Part shown: in pieces, positions 23,505-34,404 of the stretch
Layout of the letters: the number at the start of each line of letters is the position of its first letter
Position numbering within the stretch: the first letter of the stretch is position 1
Source: Solanum dulcamara
Lineage: Eukaryota > Streptophyta > Magnoliopsida > Solanales > Solanaceae
Direction of reading: 5' to 3'
NCBI RefSeq assembly: GCF_947179165.1
Contig: NC_077247.1
Location: forward strand, 17,463,501 to 17,527,500
DNA length: 64,000 nt
Position numbers and translations under genes: made by a program
The notes under the pieces: model-generated
Told to the model about the DNA's origin: nothing
The model's input: the letters and a program-made list of their open reading frames with translations, nothing else
The model's database searches: none

Positions 23505-25170
23505 AATTAGTATTAGAGCACTAGGTTCATAGGTCTCATAAGTTAAAGAGCAGGGTGTCTAGTAGAGTCTTGCGGATCGGTACATAGACGTCCGTACTTA
23601 TCTTTGAGAGGCTACAAGATACTTAATAGGAAGATTTCCTTTATTTTATTCCCTTCGTGTAATTTATTCATATCAAATATTATATACCTCTGATCTATCC
23701 TTCTGCGCAGATAGTGAGGATTAGAGCCACAATTACTGAGGGTGAGGCTGCACCTGCTGCTCGAGCCTCAGTAAATGGACAAGGTAGAGGATGTAGTGGA
23801 GTCAGGGGATGAGGCCAAGCGAGAGGAGTGGCATCTGCTCATAAACGAGCTAGAGAGCCATCACCTAAGCCTATGTATGAGCATGAGGATGACTTGGAGA
23901 AGAAGACTGAGGAGTAGAGTCCATCCCAGCCTCTTGTGGTTCTCGATAGTGCTCCGATGCTTTAGGAGCTACTGGTTCAATTATTAGCTAGACTGGATGG
24001 TGCTCCTATCTCTGGTATTCTTCCAGGAAGTATAGGTTCTCCTATTATAGTTGGTGCTATACCGCCAGTTCAAGGGCCTAGTGTAGGATTTCATACTCAC
24101 GATTCTTCTTTAGTGCCTTCTATTTCACTTTTGGGATTTGTAGCTTTGCCAGTTTCTGCTAATGCTGCCATGTCGATAGCTGAGCAGAAGAGCTTCGAGA
24201 GGTTTATTCGATTGGCGCCTTCAAGGTTTGATGGTACATCCAGAGAGAAAGCCTATGACTTTTTGATTGAGTGCCAAGACAGGTTATTCAACTTAGGAAT
24301 CTTAGAGGTACATGGAGTAGCTTACACTTCATATCAATTTGCGGGAGTAGCCAAGGAGTGGTGGAGGTCAGTTCTTGCCCATAGACCTATTGGTTCTCCT
24401 ATGATGAGTTGGGAATAGTTTACTGAGATGTTCCTTGAGAGATTTGTGCCTTATAGCCTCCGTGATCAGCGTAGGGATGAGTTTGACAGACTAGAGCAAG
24501 GCTCTCTATTTATATCTGAGTACGAGACTCGCTTTCATGAGTTATCTCATTATGCTATGTCGAGTATTCCCACTGAGTTCGAGTGGATTCACAAGCTAGT
24601 GAAGGGATTCGTCGGTTATCTCTAGGAGGCTACAGCCTCTTTTGTACTGTCTGGAGGTAAATTTCAGAGTATTATTGATCATGTCAGGATGATAGAGAGT
24701 ATCCGACATACTAGATAGGGCAGAGCCAAGAGGTTCCATCAGCAAGGTCAGTTCAGCGGTCATTCCTCCAAGGGCAAAGAATATTCGAGTTTAGGAACCC
24801 ATAGTTATCAGGGCAGACCGGTCCAGACAGCTATTTAGGGTTCTTCGGGCTCTGGAGGCCATTTTGACACTTTTAGTTATCCCTACGGGGTTTAGGTCCT
24901 CAAGGTTGTTATGTGTGTGATGAGTTTGGGCATAAGGCCTAAGATTTCCCCAAACGTGCTCTTTATACTAGGCGGCCCGGGGCACCAGTTGTTCGTTCTA
25001 TAGATGCTCCAGCTATTTGGGGTTCTTTGTAGAATACTAAAGGTGGCACTCGTGGTGCTAAGGGTGGAGAACGAAGTGGTACTCGTGGTGGTTCGCAGGC
25101 TAAGGGTGACCATCAGTTATGCTATGCTATAGCAGGTAGATATGAGGTAGAAGCCTCTGATGCAGTTATT
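23505..25170 (+). pseudogene. Gag of gypsy element 21416-32613
   Basis: Fragments 24113-24418 and 24428-24625 are one capsid region separated by a single TAG. They hold RLAPSRFDGTSREKAYDFL, YQFAGVAKEWW and FLERFVPYSLRDQRRDEF, typical of chromovirus gag. The zinc-knuckle region follows near 24900, in a different frame and with one cysteine lost. Gag would assemble the particle and bind element RNA. Confidence 0.85.
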
Positions 25171-25500
25171 ACAGGTATTGTTCCAGTTTGCCATTGTTCT
25201 GCTTCAATATTATTTGACCCAGGGTCTACCTATTCTTATGTGTCAACTTATTTTTATGTGGGTATTGATTATGTGAGTGAGTTTCTTGATGTGCCTATTA
25301 CTATTTCTACCCCGGTAAGTGAATCTTTAGTGGTGGATCGGGTATACAAAGGATGTTTGGTGATATTTTCGGGTAGAAAGACCCATGCAGACTTGATTTT
25401 ATTAGAAATGCTTGATTTTAATATGATACTGGGTATGGACTGATTATCTTCTTATCATGCTATATTAGATTGTTATACAAAGACCGTGACCTTAGCTTAT
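25171..25500 (+). pseudogene. Protease of gypsy element 21416-32613
   Basis: Contains FDPGSTYSYVS, the retropepsin active-site region with Asp-Pro-Gly in place of the usual Asp-Ser/Thr-Gly, as in related chromoviruses. FNMILGMD follows, then a TGA where the intact element in this window has Trp (MDWLH). Polyprotein processing would be lost. Confidence 0.8.
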
Positions 25501-26545
25501 CCCGTGTTACCTAGCTTGGTATGGAAGGATAATCCGAGTTCGTATCCTAAGAGAGTGATATCTTATATTCATGCTCGTCGCTTGATGGATAAGGATTATT
25601 TGTCTTATTTGGCTCATGCACGTGATCTCACTACAGAGTCATCGCCTATAGAGACTACGAGGGTAGTAAGAGAGTTTATGGATGTATTTCCTACAGACTT
25701 GCCGGGAGTTCCTCCTGATCGTGATATCGATTTTGTGATTGATTTGGATCCTAACACTAAACCCATCTCTATTTCTCCTTATCGGATGGCTCCAACAGAA
25801 TTGAAGAAGTTGAAAGAATAATTGGAAGATTTATTAAAGAAGGGGTTTATTAGACCTAGTATATCACCGTGGGGTGCATCGGTTTTATTTATGAAGAAGA
25901 AAGATGGTACTATGAGGATGTGTATTGACTATCGACAGTTGAACAAGGTTACTATCAAGAACAAGTATCCTCTCCCTCACATTGATGACTTATTTGACCA
26001 GCCTCAAGGTGCATTCGTGTTCTCAAAGATTGATTTGAGATCGGGTTACCATTAGTTAAGAGTTTGGGAATCTAATATCCCGAAGACTGCATTTAGTACT
26101 CGTTATGGGCATTATGAGTTTGTGGTTATGTCCTTCGGGTTGACTAATGCCCTGGCTGCTTTTATGGAGTTGATGAACCGAGTATTTTGACCTCATTTGG
26201 ACTCATTTATGATCGTGTTTATTGATGACATCTTGGTTTATTCCAAGAATGAGGCAGATCATATTAGGCACCTGAAGATAGTCCTTTAGAGATTGAGAGA
26301 GGAGAAGTTGTATGCAAAATTCTCCAAATGTGAGTTTTGGCTTGAGTCTATGACATTCTTGGGTCATATAGTGACCAAGGATGGTATTATGGTTGATCCA
26401 GCCAAAGTTGCAGCGGTTCGTGATTGGGTTAGGCCTACTTTGGTTACCAAGATTTAGAGTTTTATTGGGTTGGCAGGCTACTATCGTCGGTTTGTTCAAG
26501 GATTCTCTTCTATTGCAGCCCCATTGACTAGGCTAACTTAAAAGA
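25501..26545 (+). pseudogene. Reverse transcriptase of gypsy element 21416-32613
   Basis: Open pieces show [45 protein letters not shown] and [12 protein letters not shown] (catalytic Asp pair), in the standard order. At least five in-frame stops interrupt it (for example near 25819, 26053, 26188, 26287 and 26455). Most fall at positions where the intact copy has Gln, Arg or Lys. Confidence 0.88.
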
Positions 26546-27087
26546 CTGTGGCATTTCAATGGACTGATGAGTGTGAGGCGAGCTTTCAAAAGTTCAAGAA
26601 ACTATTGACTTCAGCACCTATTCTAGCCTTACCTGAGAAGGGCGTGGCCTTTATTATATTTTGTGATGCTTCGGGAGTTGGCTTGGGTGGTGTATTGATG
26701 CAAAAAAGTAGAGTTATAGCTTATGTTTCTCGATAGTTGAAGGTACATGAGAAGAACTATCCTACCCATCACTTAGAATTAGCAGCGGTTGTGTTTGTTA
26801 TGAAGTTGTGGAGGCACCATCTCTATGGAGTGCATTGTGAGGTCTATACTAACTACCGTAGCCTTAAGTATATGTTTTATCAGGCGAATCTAAACATGCA
26901 TCAGCGTAGGTGGTTAGAGTTATTGAAAGACTATGATATCACCATACTTTATCATCCAGACAAAGCTAATGTGGTAGCGGATGCCCTGAGTTGCAAAGCA
27001 TCTAGCATGGGTAGTTTGGCCTTTCTTAAGGCTGTTGAGAGGCCTTTGGCATTGGACTATGATATCACTATTGCTAGTGTGGCATGA
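26546..27087 (+). pseudogene. RNase H of gypsy element 21416-32613
   Basis: Split by one TAG at 26734 into two open halves. The first has ALPEKGVAFIIFCDASGVGL with the first catalytic Asp; the second has [10 protein letters not shown] (Glu) and ANVVADALS (last Asp). Only one stop separates it from an open domain. The following segment leads into a shortened integrase. Confidence 0.88.
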
Positions 27088-28301
27088 AGAGAGACATTAT
27101 TGATTTTGTGGCTAAGTGTCTAAATTACCAACAAGTGAAGTATGAGCATTAGAAACTGGGTGGTCCAATGCAAAAGATGCCCATTCCCGAGTGGAAATGG
27201 GAGTGTATCACTATGAACTTTGTGTCTGGATTACCCATGGCATTGGGTAAGTATGACTCTGTTTGGGTGATTGTGGATTGATTGATCAAATCAACCCATT
27301 TCCTTCCGATGAAGACTAGCTACAATGCGGATCAGTTAGCTAGTATCTATCTTCGTGAGATTATTAGGCTGCATGGGGTGCCTATCTCTATTGTGTCGGA
27401 TCGAGGTTCAGTATTCACCTCTCACTTTTGGGAGGCATTACAGCGTGGTTTGGATATGCAGCTAGAGATGAGTTCAGCATTTCATCCCCAAACCGATGGT
27501 TATTCCGAGCAGACTATTTAGGTGTTAGAGGATATACTTAGGGCCTATGTGATTGATTTTGGTGCCCGATGGGACCAACACTTGCCCTTAGCAGAGTTTG
27601 CCTATAATAACAGTTATCACTCCAGCATTCAAATGGTACCATTTGAGGCATTGTATGGTTGTAGGTGTCGATCACCCATTAGATGGTTTGATTCTATTGC
27701 AGTTGATGCATTGGATACTGACTTACTTAGGGATGCTGTGGAGTGGGTACGTTTGATTCAGGGTCGACTATTGACAGCTCAGAGTCGTCAGAAGAGTTAT
27801 GCTGACAGAAGGGTTCGTCCCTTAGAGTTCATGGTGGGTGATTGTGTGTGGCTTAAAATATCACCCATGAAGGGTGTGATGAGGTTCGGAAAGAAGGGCA
27901 AGCTTAGCCCAAGGTTTGTTGGCCCGTTCGAAATCCTGAGGAGAGTAGGTGGAGTGGCATATGAGTTGGCCTTACCCCCTAAATTATCAGCTGTCCATCC
28001 GGTGTTTCATGTTTCCATGCTTCGCAAGTACATACCGGATGAGTCTCATATGATTTCTTATGATGAGGTAGAGTTGAGTCCGGATTTGACTTATAAGGAG
28101 GAGCCGATAGTTATTCTAGATAGACGTCTTTGTAGACTCAGGACCAACGAGGTTGCTTCGGTCAAAGTGCAGTGGCAGCATCGGCCTGCTGAGGAGGCGA
28201 TTTGGGAGTTAGAGTCCGATATACAGGCTCGGTACCCTCAACTTTTTGAGATCCCAAGTACTTTATTTTATCTTATGTTCGAAGACGAACATCCTTTTTA
28301 G
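27088..28301 (+). pseudogene. Integrase with chromodomain-like tail, zinc finger deleted
   Basis: The HH half of the HHCC zinc finger is missing between the RNase H tail and CLNYQQVKYEH; the last Cys is also replaced by Tyr. The DDE core remains (MNFVSGLP, IVSDRGSVFTS, TI-stop-VLEDIL), as do the GPF region (GPFEILRRVGGVAYELALPP) and a tail ending EEAIWELESDIQARYP, the chromodomain-like module. The last 259 codons (27522-28301) are fully open. Confidence 0.88.
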
Positions 28302-28311
28302 TGGTGGATGT

Positions 28312-31300
28312 TGTAATGACCTTGAGGGTCATTTTTAAAAATTTATGTGAAATTATCATTTTACCCCTATTTTTTTAGTGCCCCCGAGTGTTATTTGATC
28401 AATTTTCACTATCGGTTCATAATTATAGAGTTCCAAATGAGTTTTGAGGGTCAAAAACATGTTTTAAAAGATGGTGGTGTAAGTTGACTGTGGTCAACAC
28501 GCGTGAATAGTAACACGTATGAATAGTAACTTTTTGGGCAGAAAATGCCCCTTTCTTCCCATTTTAATAGTTTGTTCACCATTTGTTTGAGTTCTTGAAC
28601 TCTTTGAGGCGATTTGAGAAGAGATTTTCGAGACAAAGTGTTGGGTAAGTGATTTTTGATCTAAAAACTTTCTTTTTCATTAAGTATTTGATGATTTTAA
28701 CCTCTTAAATTTTAGTTTCAAACCCAAAAAATCTTTGTTTCTTCCCTAATTCGAATTTAAGGAAAATGGTAATTTCTAACTCGTTTTGAGCTCTATTTTT
28801 ATGATTTTTTCAATAATGAGTTCCTTATTACAAGTAGAATGTGCTTGTTCAATAAATTTCCGGATTTGACCTTTTTTGGAAATAATTAATATTTGGATCA
28901 TTTTACCCCCTGTTCTGAAACCTATCAATATGGGTGTCATTGGACTCCGTGTGATGTGTATGTTTTATTGTTAATAGTATGAGTTGAGAATGTTATATAT
29001 ATTGTGATGCCTGTATGGGGGCTTATTCATTAATGTTTGGCCATGTGGGAGTTTATTTGTATTACATAGCCCGTGTGGAGGCCTTAATTGTTATCTTATT
29101 TACTTTGAGAGCATGTGATTCGTGATTTGCCTAAGAAAGAGGCTTGAGTATATTATTTGACTTGTGATGCTCGCTTGAGAGGTTGAGTTGGGGGTTTTGA
29201 TAATGATTGAGTATTGAAATATTATTAAGAAAGGGATGAATATTCCTATTACTATTTATTGAGGGTGAATATCATGTGTAGGTTAAATTTTGAGAACTTC
29301 TAATCTTCTACCACATGTGAGTTGAATATTACTTCCATGTCATATGTGTTTTGATGCATTCATCCTCATTCATCATAGAAGTTGAGAAATATGGAAATTT
29401 TTTTGAGAAAGAAAATGAAACACCTTTAAACCTTTGTATCTTGAGTCCCTGTCCGAGGCAATATTACAGCAGGATAGTGGATGCATTGTGATACGTTGAA
29501 CATGAGGAGGTGGCAAGGATAATGAGATATTGTGATTGAGGTATATGGTTTGCGAGATCCCCATGGGTCCTGCTTGATAGCACAGCTCGGCAGGTGTATA
29601 CGACAAGCTGTGCGATAGTCCTGATTCTACCGTACCACCACATCATTGCGTCATTATATTGCATTGCATTGCATTGATATTTGTGCTGCTTGAATTATCT
29701 GATTAATTATGATTATGAGTTGTTATTATGAGTTTACTTTACTCGCATCACTATATATATATATATAAACTGGTGGCACCGATGCCGAAGTATGAATTTT
29801 CTGTATGCAGGTGGAAGCGTTCCTTAGTTTATTTCATAGGTTTGATTAATTCCTTATACTCAGTCAGCTAAAACCTACTGAGTACATGTGAATTGTACTC
29901 ACCCCTATTTCTGTATCCTTTTTTGATGCAGATACTAGTCAGGGTACCTCATGTGGCAGTTGATATTCTAGCGGATTGTGTATTCTCGGATTAGTGGTGA
30001 GGTCCCAAAATTCGGATCGTCACTAGTCTATCTTTATTTTTCAGTCTTTTGGATCATTCAGAGACTTATGTTGTCACTACCCAAGCCTAGGGCCTAGACG
30101 TGACATGGCGAATGAGGAACCCGAAAGTACCTCAAACAAGCCTCTTAGCATTCTTTTAGCCTTTCATAGGTAATGATGATAAATAGACAAGCGGAAATCA
30201 TAATAATAAATCTTCAACTTACATATGTCCAACAATACCTCTAACTATTAGATTTAATGGGGCTAAGACAAGTTCCTAGCTCACCCTCAATCATAATAGA
30301 AGAAATGCCATAATAAAATATCTTAACATATCATAAGCTAGAAAGATAAAGGAGTATTGTTCCCGGAACATGGGAACTCACCAAAAGTAGTCTTCAATGG
30401 AATATCAACTAGCCACGTGGAAGAGAACGAGGAGGAGCACCGATCCCTACATGGTGATATCATGTAGGCAAAAGAGTATGCGTTAGTACTTTGAATGTAC
30501 TAAGTATGTAAGGATGCATGAACATTGAGGAAATATTATAACATTTATGTAATATGGAACATAATTTAATGTATGCATAATAAATCATATGGATATTCTT
30601 TAAAACATTCATTTTGTGGGAAAATAACCATAACCGACATTTAAGACCATGCGAGCTATTACATGGAATCCAACATAACCCCCTACGTTGGCCGGGGAGA
30701 CTACTTGCCAGGTAGAACTCCGTCAACTTCATTCATTTCTTTAACTTTAACTTTAAGGGCTATTTATGGATCCATTAGCCTAAGCCTACAAGGGCTCCTA
30801 TGTTGGCACATAGTTAATGAGACAAGGGGTTGCTACTAGGATTCCCTTACCGAATCCCACCTCAATGCCTCATTCGGTGTTAAGTCAATCCCACGGAATA
30901 GTTTAATACTTCAAAATATTCATAGCATATAACTTGAGAATTCAAATATCATATTCGGTAGACTAGCTCATTAAAACATTTGATAATTCAAATATGCAAG
31001 AATTGTCCTTATTGCATAAAGAATTCATCATTCATATTATTTAATCATTCTTTTATTTCATAAGACTCCCTTTTGATCATAGATATTTCTTTTATAAACA
31101 TTCATTTGGAGTCAAAACTTTCAAGTCAAACTTTATTAAAAACATAGTAAAACTAGGTGGGTTCAAATCACTTCAACTTGCAAATATGTATGTAAATAAA
31201 TATACATAAATACTTTGAAATCCATTAATTAAAAATCATGCTTTAAATAACCCACCATGAATTTCAAGAACCTTTAAATAGATAAATAAAAGAATTACTT

Positions 31301-32613
31301 ATAAACCATCAATTCATACATTTGAAATTATGTTGCATCAAAATAGAGCAATAATCATTAGTTTAACCATGATTCATACTATTAAGTAAAATTAAGAATT
31401 ACCATAAGAAAATATTACTTGAAATCAAGAGACTTAATTGAAAGAGTTTTTGGACTACATGGGTGGAAGAACCCATGGATAAACACACACATAACTTAGA
31501 GTAGAGCTTAAAGAAAATAAATATAATTTATCATATAATCAAAATAATTTAGACATGAGAGTGGAAGGAATACTCTCATTAAAGCCTTACATACCTGGAG
31601 ACCGAAGCTTTAGTTGGTACCGAAAGACTTAATGAACACTCTTGAGTCCTAGCTTCTCTCCTCGCCGGAACGTTTTGTGTACTACCCGGAGTATATGAAT
31701 TACCGGAATAGTATTTCTTCACTACTAAGAATTAAAACTATATTTGAGAATGTGTAAAGAAGTGTATAGAGAGAAGATTTGCTTGAGAAAGCTTGATGAA
31801 TAAAATGAGGAAATAAGGTGGGTATTTATAGGTGCGAAAGAGGACCTAACAATAAATAAAATAATTATAAAGAAAAATCTAAAAATTTAGTGGAATATAT
31901 GGATGTCATGGATGATGTTAAATGGAGGACAATTTATGTCATGAGTGATGTCAAATGTATCTAGATCTTTCTATGGTAGGTGAAATGAGTTATCTTTGAC
32001 AGAATACTCTTTTTGGGAGCTGCGTTTGAATAAGATAAATTCCTTATTAGGATTTGGTGTCTTCATAAGAATTGTAGATATGGAAGTCTAGTTTCATATC
32101 GTTCAAGAATCAACCAATTTGGATAAACCTACAGTGAGATATGAGTTTTCTTCTATAAACACTCATTTCCATCACAGCATCCTACCTTACAAAAATTAAT
32201 TTATTTGACCTACTTAACCTCCGAATCTTAAAATATGGTCTTCATAAAAGTTGTAGGTAATGATCTTGTGGTTACTCAGAAATTTGAATCACTCAATTTG
32301 GATATTCCTATGAAAAGTTATGACCACAATACAGAGGCTGTATCATGTGTAAGCAAAAATTGAAACATCGTATACAACGTTTTTAGGGGATGTTACATAT
32401 GTTGTATCTTCAGATTTAATCCTTGTATTAGATGCTCTTTATACTTATGACACCAGGTTTTAGGATAATATTTTTTTATTGTTTTTCTTTTTATTTAAAT
32501 TGTGGCATCACTTTCCCCTTTGGGAGTCTTGTATAAATTTTATTTTTAGGGTTACACATCAGATTGAGTTTTGAGATGTGTGCCATCATTACCTCAATTT
32601 CTAGGTCGTGACA
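28312..32613 (+). repeat. 3' LTR, interrupted by a solo LTR
   Basis: LTR sequence occupies 28312-30071 and 32398-32613. Compared with the 5' LTR it lacks about 130 bp at 28978, where TTGTTAATAG joins TATGAGTTGAG. The ends TGTAATGACC and GTCGTGACA match the partner LTR. Confidence 0.9.
30072..32397 (-). repeat. Solo LTR nested in the 3' LTR (TSD TATGT)
   Basis: A 2326-bp block, TGTCACTACCC to GATGTTACA, flanked by exact TATGT (30067-30071 and 32398-32402). Removing it recovers the sequence of the 5' LTR at 23290, which is internal proof of the insertion. Very similar to the LTRs at 43899-46216 and 51201-53517, so it is the same family. No internal element sequence remains. Confidence 0.95.
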
Positions 32614-33693
32614 AGTTAGATACCTCATTAGGGTCAAAATTCATTTCGGATGCAGTAGGTTCTATACCATACAATTTATCAGTCGCTTGCACAATATTAG
32701 TTGTAGGGTCAATCTTAACCCATTCAACAGTTTTAGTACTCATCGTATCACTAAAAGTATGTAAAGATAAATTTTTATTTCTTTTTGGACCATAAATAGG
32801 AACATCAGGGGTAATAGGGGAAATATGTTGTATTTCAGGTAAAGATCTATATCCTGAAAAAGATCATCTATTAGAAACAAGAGATTTATAAATCAGATAT
32901 TTATCGATAAACTGAAAACATATCCTACCATCAGAATTTTGAGTAATATGAGAATATTCATTATTAGTTAAATTATTTGTGATCTGACTAGGGGGTATAA
33001 CCGAATCCAAAGTCCATGTTGTGGGAAAATTAATTTCTTTCCACTTGATAGGTCTCCTATTAGTAACCTTAGACTTTGTGAAATTAATTTCTACCAATAT
33101 GGTTTGATTCAATGTATCATATAATTTACATCTTGGATTCAGAGTAGACAACAATTTGAAATAAATTCTCTAAGATAAACATATAAGTTCAGAATCAGGG
33201 CATAGTTACAACCATTCGTTTTAACATTTAATGTTAAAGCATCAAGAATATTGACATTAGATAATAACAATTAAAGATTAGGTTGTGTGTTGAAATAAAC
33301 TAGACCATAGGCCACAATAGATTTAATCGAACCCATCAATGATTTTCTGAAATTTAGGTTTCTAGCATCTCGTAAAGCAGCTAGAAAGGTTTCAAGTAAC
33401 CCTTTAAGAGTTAGAGGTTTAAAAGCAATTTGTACTGTGCCGATATGCATAAAGTTGAATTTAGATCTATAAAAATCAATATCTTATTTATTTAATAAAT
33501 AGATAGTTTGCTCATCAAAATTAATAGCTAAAGATTCTTCAGTTGTTTCTATTAACTGTTTAGATAAAAATTTATCAAACCAACCATAATCATAAATGGT
33601 TTTTGTATCAGCTTTTGGAATAATCCATTTATTTAATAAATTAAGATCTTGAGGTATATCTACCTCTTCTAATTTTACTACTAGTTTCTCCAA
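32614..33693 (-). pseudogene. EPRV copy A movement protein (30K type)
   Basis: The start at 33693 gives an open stretch of 69 codons; the frame continues with stops through HIGTVQIAFKPLTLKGLLET, SLMGSIKSIVAYG and SNVNILDALTLNV. This pattern is the 30K movement-protein core of plant viruses. A further open piece at 32864-33154 contains RRPIKWKEINFPTTWTLDSV, present also in copy D. Several stops and one frameshift. Confidence 0.75.
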
Positions 33694-33766
33694 TATTCAT
33701 AAGAAAAGAAATCATATCTATGTTGAATACTTCCGATCCATAGCATATTTATTATGAAAGTTCCTA

Positions 33767-33779
33767 GTCTCTGATACCA
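33767..33779 (-). other. EPRV primer-binding site (tRNA-Met type)
   Basis: The minus strand reads TGGTATCAGAGAC, complementary to the 3' end of initiator tRNA-Met as in Caulimoviridae. It lies about 75 bp upstream of the movement-protein start and marks position 1 of the viral map. The repeat junctions at about 35011 and 36461 fall at the base just before this motif. Confidence 0.8.
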
Positions 33780-34102
33780 TTTGTAACCAGGATCTACAAG
33801 GCTGATGGTAGTCTGCGCGGCCATCCAGATCTAGCTTGAAATAATATCCTTATTTGCCAATAACAAGGATAAGATCAAAATATAAAAGATTTTTATTTAG
33901 TTTATGACTGTATGGATCCTTTCGCCTGAACAAGGGATCTGTCAGATATTTCGTTATATACCATTATTAATCTGACAACTAGCAGTTCTAACAATGGGAA
34001 ATACTTCGTCTTTTTTCCTTTTTCATAATGAGGACTTACACCACAACTTCTTGCTAGGCTAAATTAATAAAGTAGTGCGGAGTCGACTGTACCACAGATT
34101 CT
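33780..34102 (-). other. EPRV leader fragment
   Basis: Closely matches the primer-proximal end of the intergenic regions at 35011 and 36461 (GATCTACAAGGCTG onward), then breaks off at about 34102, where an inverted capsid fragment begins. Non-coding. Confidence 0.8.
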
Positions 34103-34390
34103 TGATGGCTTAACTGATAGACAAGTCTCCATTCTTATGCATTGAATTCTAATGTATGCTACTATATGTTAGTCTACTAATAATAATTCTGATCATACCG
34201 CTTGCAAGATGATTGTTGCAGGTTTTACAAGCTAACTTCGTGGCTGGTGGGATAATTTTTTATCCAATGAAGTAAAAACCAAGATTACCATCTCTGTGGT
34301 AAGTAAGAGAACAAGGCGTTGACGACAAAGGTAATACGGTCGAAAGACTGAGTGAAAAGATTCGCCAAGATGTTTATACCCTGATCATTC
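34103..34390 (+). pseudogene. Inverted EPRV capsid fragment
   Basis: Plus-strand frames read LDGLTDRQVSILMH, then CKMIVAGFTS and LRGWWDNFLSNEVKTKITI, followed by RLSEKIRQDVYTLI. The segment is the reverse complement of the capsid region in copies A (20170-20460) and D (61980-62240). It lies head-to-head with copy A's leader and copy B's ORF4, so it marks a rearrangement breakpoint on each side. Confidence 0.8.
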
Positions 34391-34404
34391 AAAATAATGC
34401 ATAA

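Larger units (their letters stand above)
21416..32613 (+). mobile_element. Complete but inactivated gypsy element inserted in EPRV copy A
   Basis: Two LTRs (21416-23504 and 28312-32613, the latter interrupted) flank gag, protease, RT, RNase H and integrase in the order of Ty3/gypsy chromoviruses. Flanks read GGTTA (21411-21415) and AGTTA (32614-32618), a 5-bp target duplication with one difference. EPRV sequence resumes on the right where it broke off on the left. Many in-frame stops, a 3' LTR deletion of about 130 bp and an integrase deletion show that it is old. Confidence 0.92.
17965..34102 (-). mobile_element. Endogenous pararetrovirus copy A, split by nested insertions
   Basis: Viral sequence occupies 17965-18012, 20167-21415 and 32614-34102; the rest is inserted retrotransposon DNA. 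In viral order (right to left) it holds leader, primer-binding site, movement-protein gene, a small ORF and the start of the capsid gene. That order and the sequence match copy D at 56236-64000. All frames carry stops. Affinity to Caulimoviridae, probably Solendovirus-like, rests on gene order, a 30K-type movement protein and a tRNA-Met primer site. Confidence 0.85.
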
